Shown here in pieces: positions 45,200 to 53,104 of a stretch of DNA of 64,000 nucleotides. A model generated the notes under the pieces. That model had not been told where the DNA came from, made no database searches, and saw only the letters and a program-made list of their open reading frames with translations. Origin of the DNA: Haloarchaeobius sp. HME9146 (lineage in GTDB: Archaea; Halobacteriota; Halobacteria; Halobacteriales; Natrialbaceae); NCBI RefSeq assembly GCF_025399835.1, contig NZ_JAODVR010000001.1, positions 1,798,001 through 1,862,000 of the forward strand, given 5' to 3'. Positions within the stretch are counted from its first letter, which is position 1, and each line of letters opens with the position of its first letter. Made by a program: the position numbers and the translations under genes.

Positions 45200-45973
45200 T
45201 CAATCCGTCTGCGGAATCATGGTCGCTCCCAGCGCGAAGAAGACGACCGCGAGCACCGCGAGCACCGCCAGCGACTGGGTGGCGTCGAGGCCGAGCACGA
45301 CCGTGCCCGACTCCGCGCCCGACCAGATGGCCTGGCGAAGGCCGTGGGCGAAGTACGTCAGCGGTGAGAGCGCGACGAGAGGGTGGAACCACTCGGGTAG
45401 CATGCTCGGCGGGACGAACGTCTCAGAGAGAAAGAGGAGTGGAAGCCCGATGGCGTTCGCCGCCGTGATGGCACCGTCCTGCGAGTCCGCGAAGCTCCCG
45501 AGCAAGGAGCCGACGCCACAGAAGCAGATCACGCCCAGCGGGACGAACGCGAAGATGAGCGGCGAGAACGTGACCGACGCGCCCGTCAGCAGCACGGTCA
45601 GGACGAGCAGGACGAAGCCGGCGATGGCGATGATGACCGTGTTCACGAGGGTGTGCGCGGCCAGCCACTCCGCCCGCGAGAGCGGGGTCGTCGCGAGCTT
45701 CTCGAACCGGCTCCCCTCGCGGTGGCGGGCCACCTCCGAGCCCATCCGCGAGAGTGGTGTCTGGAGGACGACCACCGCGAGGTAGCCCGGCACGTAGTAC
45801 GCCGGGTCCTCGGCGAACAGCCCCCCGCCGGTCGGGTTCGTCTGGACCAGCGCACCGAAGATGCCGATGAGCAGGACCGGGAAGAAGAACGTGAAGAACA
45901 CTGCCACGCGGCGGCGCAGGAACGAGTGCCACGCCGCGACGAACTCCGAGCGGACGCGTCTCACCGTCGTCAT
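45200..45973 (-). CDS. ABC-2 type permease
   Basis: A 257-aa permease with six helices, opening RRVRSEFVAAWHSFLRRRVAVFFTFFFPVLLIGIFGALV and including ABC-2 features (EVARHREGSRFEKLATTPLSRAEWLAAHT; LPLLFLSETFVPPSMLPEWFHPLVALSPLTYF). It is the third gene of the minus-strand set ATPase (47225-48157), trmB (46050-47129), permease. The ATPase probably pairs with it despite the gene in between. Export substrate unknown; drug/polysaccharide exporters of the DrrB family are closest in pattern. Confidence 0.9.
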   Translation of the reverse strand: MTTVRRVRSEFVAAWHSFLRRRVAVFFTFFFPVLLIGIFGALVQTNPTGGGLFAEDPAYYVPGYLAVVVLQTPLSRMGSEVARHREGSRFEKLATTPLSRAEWLAAHTLVNTVIIAIAGFVLLVLTVLLTGASVTFSPLIFAFVPLGVICFCGVGSLLGSFADSQDGAITAANAIGLPLLFLSETFVPPSMLPEWFHPLVALSPLTYFAHGLRQAIWSGAESGTVVLGLDATQSLAVLAVLAVVFFALGATMIPQTD

Positions 45974-46049
45974 GTGTCCCGCTCGGGCGTGGACCTGCTA
46001 AGGCGCGTCGGTTTCGTCGCGGCGAGTGAGCGACTGGACCCCGGTCAGG

Positions 46050-47129
46050 TCACTCGGCGGCTTCGAGGCGAACGGACCGGGCCTCGAAGTCCTCGATGAA
46101 CGCACCGGGACCACCGATGGAGACCTCGGTGACCTCGCCCTCCTCGTCCTCGACTTCGAGGACCAGGGAGTTCTCGACCGCGATGGAGCTCTTGACGACG
46201 GGCTTGACGAGGGTCTGGTGGACCTCGACGACGCGCCCCCGGATGGTCTCGACCTCGCCGTCGCCCGGGACCGGCACCGCTTCGACCGTGGCGACGAGGT
46301 CGATTCCCTCGTTGCGGTAGCGCGTGGCCGCGAAGACGGCGTGGCGGAAGCCCTGGTAGGTGACCGGCAGGGGTTCGGGGTCGGCGACCGCGGCCTCCTC
46401 GGCGACCGGCCAGTAGTTGCCGAAGAACGAGCCGACGAGGATGGGGACGAGCTGTTCCTGGGCGATGGCGACGGCCTGCTCGCCGGTGTTCGACCGGGCG
46501 AGGAGGTCGTACGGGGCGAACACGCCGAGGCGGGTGTCGACGGTGAAGAGGACCGGGGCGCGCTCCTCCCAGACGCGGACGACGCTCGCGACCGGCTCGT
46601 CGCCCTCGGTGAACTCGGTCGCACCGGATTCGGAGCCGGTGAGGATGAGGAAGACGAGGACGTCACGCGAGACGGTCTCGCGGAGTTCGTCCTCGATCTC
46701 GGGCAGGACGCTCGCCGGGATGGAGAGCGTCACCTCGTCGGTGGCCGTCGAGAGGAACTCACGGATGCGCTTCAGCACGGTCGCGCGGGCCTTGATGACC
46801 TCGAACTCGCGTTGCTCCTCGGTGACGCGGTTCCAGCGCTCTGCGAGGTCGGGGCCGAGCGAGCGCAACTCGGTGGTGAGGCGCTCGATGACCTCCTCCG
46901 GGGGATTGGCCCGGATGAGCGTCGGGACGGCGTGGTCGTTCACCTCGACGAAGCCACGGCCTTCCAGTTTCTCACTCACGCTGTAGACGTAGCGCTTCGA
47001 GACGCCGGCGTCCTGGGCGATGGTGCTCGCCTTCGCCTCGCCGTGGTCGAGGATGGTGAGGTACGTGTCGATCTCTTTCTCGGAGAGGCCGAGTCGTTCC
47101 AACCGGTCGGTCAGGGTCCTGTCGTCCAT
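46050..47129 (-). CDS. trmB: TrmB-family global transcriptional regulator of sugar metabolism
   Basis: A 359-aa regulator. The winged helix-turn-helix is at the N terminus: ERLGLSEKEIDTYLTILDHGEAKASTIAQDAGVSKRYVYSVSEKLEGRGFVEVND, closely resembling haloarchaeal TrmB, which controls glycolytic and gluconeogenic genes. A helical linker follows (about 70-120), then an effector-binding domain with sugar-binding TrmB features and the C-terminal EVSIGGPGAFIEDFEARSVRL. It lies between the genes of an ABC exporter, all on the minus strand. I do not see a TACT-N8-GAGTA site in the 95-base gap upstream. Confidence 0.9.
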   Translation of the reverse strand: MDDRTLTDRLERLGLSEKEIDTYLTILDHGEAKASTIAQDAGVSKRYVYSVSEKLEGRGFVEVNDHAVPTLIRANPPEEVIERLTTELRSLGPDLAERWNRVTEEQREFEVIKARATVLKRIREFLSTATDEVTLSIPASVLPEIEDELRETVSRDVLVFLILTGSESGATEFTEGDEPVASVVRVWEERAPVLFTVDTRLGVFAPYDLLARSNTGEQAVAIAQEQLVPILVGSFFGNYWPVAEEAAVADPEPLPVTYQGFRHAVFAATRYRNEGIDLVATVEAVPVPGDGEVETIRGRVVEVHQTLVKPVVKSSIAVENSLVLEVEDEEGEVTEVSIGGPGAFIEDFEARSVRLEAAE

Positions 47130-47224
47130 TGTATCGTGCTCACGTGGTTCGTACGCGAAAACATGACCGTACCTGCCTTACCCCTTTCGTGACGTGCCGA
47201 CAGGTGTCACCCTGCGCCGGCGAC

Positions 47225-48157
47225 TCAATCGGCGGTCGATTCCACCGGAACCGCCTCGCGGCCCTCGAAGGCTTCGCCCGTCAGCGAGAGGTAGACGTCT
47301 TCGAGGTCGGGTTCCGCCCAGGCGAGTTCGGTGTAGGAGGTGCCCGCCTCGTCCAGTGCCGCGACCACGTCGCCGATGGCCTGCGGGTCGACCCCGTCGA
47401 GGATGACCCGGTTGCCGGTCGTCCGGGTGGCCCAGTCCGCGAGCGCGTCGGCTGCGGCCTCGACGTCGCCATCGACCGTGACGGTGACCCCGCGGTCCCC
47501 GCCGTGGGCCCGGACCAGTTCCTGCGGCGTCCCGACGGCGGCGAGTTCCCCGCCCGAGAGGAGTCCGACCCGGTCGGCGAGGCGCTCGGCCTCGGCCATG
47601 TCGTGGGTCGTCAGGAAGACGGTCGTCCCGCCCGCGGCGAGCGTCTCGATGCGGTCCCAGAGGGTCCGTCGGCCCGCCGGGTCGATACCGGTCGTCGGCT
47701 CGTCCAGGAAGAGCACGTCCGGGTCGTTCACGAGCGTCGCACCGAGACAGACCCGGCGCTGCTGGCCGCCCGAGAGGTTCTCGTACCAGGTGTCGGCCGA
47801 CTCTTCGACGCCGACCTCGGCCAGTATCTCGTCGACGTCCCGTGGGTCGTCGTACAGGCCGGCGTAGTAGGAGACGACCTCGCGCGCCGAGAGCCGGGCC
47901 GGCGGCGAGAACGACTGCGGGAGCACCCCGAGGCGTTCTTTCGAGACCGCGGCCGGCGAGGACCCGAGCAGCTGGGCGGTCCCGGTGTCGGGTTCGACCG
48001 TCCCGGTGAGCGCGCGAACCAGCGTCGTCTTGCCAGCGCCGTTGGGGCCGATGAGCGCGAACACGTCGGCTTCGTCGACGGCGAACGAGACCCCGTCGAG
48101 TGCCACCGTCTCGTCGTACGCCTTCCGGAGGCCGTCGGCGACGATTGCGTCGGTCAT
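47225..48157 (-). CDS. ABC transporter ATP-binding protein (DrrA/CcmA-like)
   Basis: A 310-aa ATPase: Walker A GPNGAGKTT (about 38-46), signature LSGGQQRRVCLG, Walker B VLFLDEPTTGID, H-loop VFLTTHDM, and a C-terminal DrrA-like tail (about 215-310) ending YLSLTGEAFEGREAV. I use the ATG at 48157; the open frame extends upstream without conserved residues. It is the first gene of the set with trmB and the permease. It is divergent from the flavoprotein at 48252, sharing a 94-base promoter region. Confidence 0.92.
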   Translation of the reverse strand: MTDAIVADGLRKAYDETVALDGVSFAVDEADVFALIGPNGAGKTTLVRALTGTVEPDTGTAQLLGSSPAAVSKERLGVLPQSFSPPARLSAREVVSYYAGLYDDPRDVDEILAEVGVEESADTWYENLSGGQQRRVCLGATLVNDPDVLFLDEPTTGIDPAGRRTLWDRIETLAAGGTTVFLTTHDMAEAERLADRVGLLSGGELAAVGTPQELVRAHGGDRGVTVTVDGDVEAAADALADWATRTTGNRVILDGVDPQAIGDVVAALDEAGTSYTELAWAEPDLEDVYLSLTGEAFEGREAVPVESTAD

Positions 48158-48251
48158 GGGGGTGCGTTGGCCGCCCGGCGATAAGAAAGCTCGATTTCTC
48201 CCGGTACCCGCCAGCCGACCAACTAAGCAGACGGAACCCGTAGACGCGGGC

Positions 48252-49412
48252 ATGAAGGTCGCCGTACTCGGTGCCGGCTACGCCGGTGTCACCCTCACGA
48301 AGCGCCTGGAGAAGTCGTTGCCGGACGACGTCGAGCTCGTCCTCGTCGACGACACCGGGGTCCACCTCATCCAGCACGAGCTGCACCGGGTGGTCCGCCG
48401 GCCCGCCGTCACCGACGCCATCACCGTCCCGCTCTCGGACGTCATCGACCGGGCCACACTGCGCGTCGGCCGCGTCACAGAGGTCGACACCGACGCCCGA
48501 ACCGTCTTCTTCGCGGACGACACGCGACTGGAGTACGACGTGGCCGCGGTCTGTCTCGGCGCGGAGACCGCGTTCTACGACCTGCCCGGGGTCGAGGCAC
48601 ACGCCACGCCACTCAAGCGACTCGAAGACGCGAACGAGATCCGGGCGGACTTCTTCGACGTGCTGGAGTCGGAGGGTGACGGCCAGGTGGTCGTCGGCGG
48701 GGCGGGCCTCTCCGGCATCCAGGTTGCCGGCGAACTCGCAGAACTCGCCGACGAGGAGGACGGCGACGTGACGGTGACACTGCTCGAACAGCTCGACAGC
48801 GTCGCCCCGTCGTTCCCGGAGAACTTCCAGAACGCGGTCCACGACGCGCTGGTCGCCCGCGGCGTCCACGTCCGGACCGGTGCGACGGTGACCGAGGCAA
48901 CCGACGACGAGGTGCGACTGGCCGGGGCTGACCCCATCGCGTACGACCAGCTAATCTGGACCGGTGGCATCCGCGGCCCGGACGCGCTCCACGGCGAGCG
49001 TCCGGTCGTCCGGAGCAACCTGCAACTCGACGGCACGACGTTCGTGGTCGGCGACGCCGCGAAGGTGGTCGACGACGCCGGGGCTGCCGTCCCGGCCAGC
49101 GCGCAGTCGGCCATCCGGGAGGCGAAGGTCACCGGGAAGAACGTCGAACGCCTCGTCTCGCACCTGCGCGACGGCGACTCGAGCGACTTCCAGCCGCGAT
49201 TCGAGCGGTACACGTTCGAGTCGCCGGGCTGGCTCGTCACGGTCGGGAACGGCGCGGTCGCACAGGTCGGGCCGAGCGTCTTCACGGGGCGCGCGGCGCT
49301 GACGCTGAAGACGACCGTCGGGGCGGGCTATCTCTCCTCGGTCGGTGCCATCGAGGAGGCTGTCGACCTCGTGAACGAGGAACTCGGCATCTCGCCCCAC
49401 GAGGAGCCGTAG
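48252..49412 (+). CDS. NDH-2-like FAD/NAD(P)-dependent oxidoreductase
   Basis: A 386-aa pyridine nucleotide-disulfide family flavoprotein. FAD-binding GAGYAG (7-12), the second nucleotide motif GGAGLSGIQVAGELAEL (about 150-166), QLIWTGGIRG and the FAD-closing TTFVVGDAAKV are typical of type II NADH dehydrogenases. The C terminus (LTLKTTVGAGYLSSVGAIEEAV) lacks a clear membrane helix but is amphipathic. Since the nuo cluster lacks an NADH-binding module, this enzyme could oxidise NADH with quinone; sulfide:quinone reductase is less likely, as no redox cysteines are seen. Confidence 0.88.
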   Translation: MKVAVLGAGYAGVTLTKRLEKSLPDDVELVLVDDTGVHLIQHELHRVVRRPAVTDAITVPLSDVIDRATLRVGRVTEVDTDARTVFFADDTRLEYDVAAVCLGAETAFYDLPGVEAHATPLKRLEDANEIRADFFDVLESEGDGQVVVGGAGLSGIQVAGELAELADEEDGDVTVTLLEQLDSVAPSFPENFQNAVHDALVARGVHVRTGATVTEATDDEVRLAGADPIAYDQLIWTGGIRGPDALHGERPVVRSNLQLDGTTFVVGDAAKVVDDAGAAVPASAQSAIREAKVTGKNVERLVSHLRDGDSSDFQPRFERYTFESPGWLVTVGNGAVAQVGPSVFTGRAALTLKTTVGAGYLSSVGAIEEAVDLVNEELGISPHEEP

Positions 49413-49665
49413 CCGAACTCGCCGTTCGACGGTTCACGGGACCGGTGAGGGCGGGGCTCGGACAGCGCTGACCCCTCAGTGGGATGGGTGGTCCTAACGG
49501 GTCGTTCGGGGTTCTAAGGGGTCGTTTACCAGCACCGAACCGTGGTCTCGCCATGCGAAGTGACCCACCCGGGAGCGAGTACGTAGCACATAACTTTTAC
49601 CAGATGTGCCCTCTGTTATCACGTCGCAATCCATCGGTCCCGGCGATTGCGTAACTGGGGGGAGT

Positions 49666-49788
49666 ATGAAGCAGCAACAGAGCAAATGCAAACTGGTGTA
49701 CTGTACGAACGGGTGGGTGGAGATCAAGGAACTGGGTCGCAAGGACGCGTGGATCGCAACCGACACACCCGTCCCCATCCTCGAGTAG
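49666..49788 (+). CDS. 40-residue small protein with CxxxxC
   Basis: ATG at 49666 after a strong Shine-Dalgarno-like GGGGGGAG (49657-49664) starts a 40-aa protein: MKQQQSKCKLVYCTNGWVEI, then KELGRKDAWIATDTPVPILE. It has two cysteines four residues apart, is hydrophilic, and shows good codon usage. A TATA-like CATAACTTTTACC (49587-49599) predicts a leader of about 40 bases. The sequence looks like a conserved haloarchaeal microprotein, but I cannot name the family or function. Confidence 0.6.
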   Translation: MKQQQSKCKLVYCTNGWVEIKELGRKDAWIATDTPVPILE

Positions 49789-49887
49789 CGACCCGCTTGG
49801 GAGCGTTCCGACGCGGTCCCACGGGGAGTCTCGGCCGACCGTGACGCGACGGACCGCACGAAAAGTGACCGGGCGAAGACTGCTTTT

Positions 49888-50268
49888 CTAGCTGTACGAC
49901 AGGCCTCGCTCCGCCGCGCCGATCAGGAACAGCGCGAACAGAGCGACGACGAGCCACTGACCGGTCTGCGTCGAGAGCGCGTCTGCGAACGCACCGAGCA
50001 GGTCTGCACCGAACGCCTGGCCGAGCGAGAACAACAGCAGGACGACCCCGATCATGGCGAGGCCGAAGCGGACCGCCGTGGTCGCCAGGTAGTTCCGCAG
50101 TCCCGAGCCCTGGCGTCGACCGCCCTGGGCCTGGGCGTGCTGGCTCTGGCGCTGCTGGTTCTGCTGGGCCGGCTGCTGTGCGGACTGTTCGTTCTGCGGC
50201 TGACCGCCGTTGCCACGCGCGGACCCGTCGCCCGTCGCGTGGTCGTCTCCGCGTTGGTCTCGGGGCAT
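49888..50268 (-). CDS. Membrane protein with Gln-rich N-terminal tail
   Basis: A 126-aa protein. Residues 1-52 are hydrophilic and glutamine-rich (NEQSAQQPAQQNQQRQSQ), probably disordered and cytoplasmic. Two helices follow (about 63-85, AVRFGLAMIGVVLLLFSLGQAF; 100-118, GQWLVVALFALFLIGAA). Runs of Gln are rare in acidic haloarchaeal proteins. Single gene, convergent with the miniprotein gene at 49666. Function unknown. Confidence 0.65.
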   Translation of the reverse strand: MPRDQRGDDHATGDGSARGNGGQPQNEQSAQQPAQQNQQRQSQHAQAQGGRRQGSGLRNYLATTAVRFGLAMIGVVLLLFSLGQAFGADLLGAFADALSTQTGQWLVVALFALFLIGAAERGLSYS

Positions 50269-50400
50269 AGGGTATCGACCCCAGCAGTGGATACGGCGGG
50301 TGGGTGCCTAACTGGCCACCCAAGGTAGCAAGGCGAGATTCGGATTTTAACGGTATCGAGACTGTCGATATCGGCAGAATAGTCCGAACTTGAATCGTCC

Positions 50401-50685
50401 TCAGTCCGCGCCCAGTCCGGAGCGAAGCGCCCGGTAGAGGCCGCCGAAGACGACCGAGAGCGCGTACGAACCAACGACGAAGGGGCCCCAGTAGACCCAG
50501 AGTTCGAACTGCGGTGCGATGCGGTTCCCGATGGCGCTCCCGATGGTCAAGACGAGGTAGCCCGGCAGCGCCAGCGGGTTGTGGTAGCCGTACTTCAGCA
50601 GGACGACGGGGAACACGAGCAGCGAGAACACCGCGGTGACGGCCCTGCCGGCGAACCAGCGCTGGAGGGCTGACGACTCAGACAT
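50401..50685 (-). CDS. Small three-helix membrane protein
   Basis: A 94-aa protein MSESSALQRWFAGRAVTAVFSLLVFP with hydrophobic stretches at about 14-32, 40-55 and 66-84. It overlaps the end of the Tat-exported deacylase gene by 8 bases (50678-50685), so it is translated with it. It may anchor or assist the exported enzyme. No family recognised. Confidence 0.65.
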   Translation of the reverse strand: MSESSALQRWFAGRAVTAVFSLLVFPVVLLKYGYHNPLALPGYLVLTIGSAIGNRIAPQFELWVYWGPFVVGSYALSVVFGGLYRALRSGLGAD

Positions 50686-51529
50686 CGTTCTCACCCCCGG
50701 TCGCTGCGGCGACACGCCCGGCGCTCGTCGAGGGTTGGCGCTCGATGCCGTGCTTCGCGAGCAGGTGTTCGGCCGCCGCGGTCGTCCAGTCGACCCGCGT
50801 CTGCAGGTCGGTGATGAACGTGGTGGTCTCGACGATGTACGCCGGCGTCCCGAGGTCGTCACCGACCTTGTGCCCGAGGAGCGGGGCGGACCCGTCCATG
50901 TCACCGCCGGTGGTGAACCTGTGCAGTGGCATCGACCACGGTATCTCCGCGTCGTTGAGGAAGGAGCAGGTCGCCTCGGCGTGCGCTGTCGCGTCCCCGG
51001 CGGCGGTTGGGAAGATAGCCTGGCCGACGTTGCGCGGGTGTATCCGGTAGATGCCGCGGGACCGGTGGAGGTCGAGGACCACGTCTGGCTCGGTCTCCTC
51101 GACCAGGGACCAGATGGCCCTCGCGAGCCGCGTCTCGGGCTCGCCCGTCGGTGTGAACTTCCGGTTGAGGTCGCCGTTGTCGTTCTCTCGTGTCCCCCGG
51201 CGAATCGCCGGCACGTTGGCCCGGGGGAGGACGACGACCGTCCCGGCGTCGAACGACCACTCGGCGACCGCCTCGGCGGCCCGGTACCCGCTGCGTTCGT
51301 CGCCGTGGAGGCCACCGACGACGAGTGCGGTCGGCCCGGCCTGGTCGGCGTCGATGGTCACGACCGGCGTCTGGTACGTCGTTCCGGGGAGGAGGGACTC
51401 GCGGGTCCGGTCGTCGGGTGGTGTCCCGGCGGTGACTGTCGACTCGTCATTGTCCGTGAACAGTCCGACCCCGACCGTGGTGGCGGCGAGGCCGGCGAGG
51501 GACCGTCGCAGGAACGTCCGTCGTTTCAT
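50678..51529 (-). CDS. Tat-exported M14-type deacylase (succinylglutamate desuccinylase/aspartoacylase-like)
   Basis: A 283-aa exported metallohydrolase. The N terminus MKRRTFLRRSLAGLAATTVGVGLF is a Tat signal (LRRSLAG). Zinc ligands are visible: His and Glu of GGLHGDERSG, His of VLDLHRSRG; the substrate-binding DLNRKF matches the NxR motif, and YIVETTTF supplies the late catalytic Glu. M14 relatives cleave N-acyl amino acids or peptides. Its cotranscribed neighbour (50401-50685) is a small membrane protein. Extracellular substrate unknown. Confidence 0.85.
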   Translation of the reverse strand: MKRRTFLRRSLAGLAATTVGVGLFTDNDESTVTAGTPPDDRTRESLLPGTTYQTPVVTIDADQAGPTALVVGGLHGDERSGYRAAEAVAEWSFDAGTVVVLPRANVPAIRRGTRENDNGDLNRKFTPTGEPETRLARAIWSLVEETEPDVVLDLHRSRGIYRIHPRNVGQAIFPTAAGDATAHAEATCSFLNDAEIPWSMPLHRFTTGGDMDGSAPLLGHKVGDDLGTPAYIVETTTFITDLQTRVDWTTAAAEHLLAKHGIERQPSTSAGRVAAATGGENDV

Positions 51530-51611
51530 CGGTCGAGACCAGCGGGTCCACGGTGAAGATTATGTTCTGGATAACGAGCGGGATGGTCCTCGAGACGGAC
51601 GGCGACTGTCG

Positions 51612-52016
51612 CTACTCGGCGTCGGTCGGGGTGCCGCCGTCGGTCTCGAGTTTCTCCGGTGCGGTCTCCTCTACGTCGTCGGTGTCCGTCGTCGTGATCC
51701 ACTCGTCGGCCCACTCGCCGATGGCGTCGAACACCGGGCAGAGGGACTCGCCCTTCTCCGTCAGCGAGTAGAACGTCGCGACCGGGGCGTCCTCCTCCAG
51801 GCGGCGGTCGACGAACCCCATCTCCTGCAGGTCGTCGAGCACCCGCGAGAGCGTGCGCGAACTCGCGTCGGTGGAGCGCTTGAGCTCGTTGAATCGCTTC
51901 TCGCCGTCTTGCAGGTCGTGGAGGACGACGAGTCGCCACTGCGAGCCGATCTGTTCGAGGGAGTCGATGACGGGGCAGGCCGCCGCGTTGGGATTGTCGT
52001 TCGAGGACGTTGCCAT
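51612..52016 (-). CDS. HxlR-family transcriptional regulator
   Basis: A 134-aa winged-helix regulator. HxlR signatures: CPVIDSLEQIGSQWRLVVLHDLQDGEKRFNEL with Cys14, then SSRTLSRVLDDLQEMGFVDR and the wing APVATFYSLTEKGESL. In bacteria, Cys-containing HxlR proteins (YodB, QorR type) sense quinones and aldehydes and control mhq-type detoxification genes; such an operon starts 1.1 kb away (53105). A perfect palindrome lies 32-47 bases upstream. Confidence 0.9.
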   Translation of the reverse strand: MATSSNDNPNAAACPVIDSLEQIGSQWRLVVLHDLQDGEKRFNELKRSTDASSRTLSRVLDDLQEMGFVDRRLEEDAPVATFYSLTEKGESLCPVFDAIGEWADEWITTTDTDDVEETAPEKLETDGGTPTDAE

Positions 52017-52047
52017 TACACCGTGGAAGGCCCCCGTCCCACTTAGA

Positions 52048-52063
52048 GGTTCGTATCCGAACC
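52048..52063 (-). promoter_or_regulatory. Palindrome GGTTCG-N4-CGAACC upstream of the HxlR gene
   Basis: GGTTCG-TATC-CGAACC is a perfect 6-4-6 palindrome 32-47 bases before the HxlR start codon (52016), just upstream of the expected TATA position (CTAAGT on the minus strand, 52041-52046). It probably is an autoregulatory or related operator. No copy is visible before the dioxygenase operon at 53105. Confidence 0.5.
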
Positions 52064-52111
52064 AGCTAACATTGCAGAACTGGTTTGACAGGTTCCACTC
52101 GATGGCTGGCG

Positions 52112-52186
52112 GTCACCTCCGGACCCCGACCCAGTGCACCGTCGACAGTCACCGCCGGAGCCCAATTCAGTGCATCGCTGACAGTC
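52112..52186 (+). repeat. Imperfect 36-bp tandem duplication at the 3' end of the DICT gene
   Basis: The 39-base stretch 52112-52150 is repeated at 52148-52186 with 31 of 39 identical bases (period 36 bp, 12 codons). The second copy includes the last codons and stop of the DICT-domain gene (52167). The first copy lies just after the stop, so an older version of the gene may have been longer. Confidence 0.5.
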
Positions 52187-52877
52187 GGTCGAGAATCCGG
52201 TCCGTCGTCCCGGCGTCGTACGTCCAGAAGCCGTAGAACTCGTTGTCACCCGTCTCCTGGGCAAGGAGGGCCGCCTTCCGGTCGTCACGACCGGCCCCGT
52301 CGTAGACGACCCACCAGTGCTTGACTATCTCCTTCGCGTCGCTGGCGTGGACGTGAACGTCGATGTCGCCCGGACGGTCCCAGTCGTCCTCGCCGTAGAC
52401 GTGGACGTCGAGGTCAACGGTCGAGAGGTTGTGGTAGACGTTGCGCTGGAGGTCGACCTTCGAGAGCTGCTGGAACCCCGAGTGGAGCGTCCCCTCGCGC
52501 TGGTTCCACGCCCGGAACTCGACGATGCGCGAGGCCATGATCATCCGGCGCTTGTCGTAGGACCGGAACCGCGTCCCGTCGAGGTGCTTGATGACGGCGG
52601 GAATCTCGGTCTTGTGCGACGGCTGCCCGCTCTGTGCCGCGAATCTGGCGACCCGTTCGAGGGAGTTCGCGGCGACGAACCGGCCGTCCGACTCCAGAAC
52701 GAGCGTGTTCTTTGGCGTCCCGGAGGCGGTCTTGTCCTTGACCTTCTTCACCTCGTGCTTCGAGAGGAAGCGACCGACCGTCTTCAGTGCCTTCTGGTTC
52801 GTGACGTTGCAGGCGTGCAGCGTCTTCGAGCCTAGCTCTGTCTCGCCGACGATGCTGCCCAGTGATTTCGTGCTCAT
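52167..52877 (-). CDS. Stand-alone DICT sensory domain protein
   Basis: A 236-aa protein matching the DICT (diguanylate cyclase and two-component system) sensory domain: ESDGRFVAANSLERVARF, FRSYDKRRMIMASRIVEFRAW, GTLHSGFQQLSKVDLQRNVY, STVDLDVHVYGEDDW and EFYGFWTYDAGTTD are all typical of haloarchaeal DICT proteins. DICT is linked to light or redox signalling and is usually fused to other signalling modules; here no partner domain is present. Its partner, if any, could be a kinase elsewhere. Confidence rests on remembered family patterns. Confidence 0.8.
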   Translation of the reverse strand: MSTKSLGSIVGETELGSKTLHACNVTNQKALKTVGRFLSKHEVKKVKDKTASGTPKNTLVLESDGRFVAANSLERVARFAAQSGQPSHKTEIPAVIKHLDGTRFRSYDKRRMIMASRIVEFRAWNQREGTLHSGFQQLSKVDLQRNVYHNLSTVDLDVHVYGEDDWDRPGDIDVHVHASDAKEIVKHWWVVYDGAGRDDRKAALLAQETGDNEFYGFWTYDAGTTDRILDRLSAMH

Positions 52878-52950
52878 ACGGGTGATTTCTCGGGCGGTAC
52901 CGTACGCTCCCTGCCCATCCTGTTAGGTACGCAACCGTTGCCGTCCGCCG

Positions 52951-53010
52951 ACCACACCGACGTCGCCCGATGACCACACCGACGTCGCCCGATGACCACA
53001 CCCACGTCGG
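52951..53010 (+). repeat. 22-bp direct tandem repeat, 2.7 copies
   Basis: The unit ACCACACCGACGTCGCCCGA plus TG occurs at 52951-52972 and identically at 52973-52994, followed by a partial copy from 52995 with one change (ACCACACCCACGTCGG). It lies between the DICT gene and the dioxygenase operon, about 95 bases before the operon start. It may be replication slippage or a regulatory array. Confidence 0.6.
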
Positions 53011-53104
53011 CCGGTTCCCCGTGACCGGGGCACCTGACATCGATGTCCCCTGGTTACACGAATGTCAGATTAAGTATATGATTGTGGCGTCCCTAGGACC
53101 GTCC

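Noticed and set aside
48252-49412. Sulfide:quinone oxidoreductase for the NDH-2-like protein
   Set aside because: The redox-active cysteines of that family are absent; the only clear motifs are FAD and NAD(P) binding.
52951-53010. Possible CRISPR array
   Set aside because: The 22-bp units are directly adjacent without spacers and there are no cas genes; it is a simple tandem repeat.
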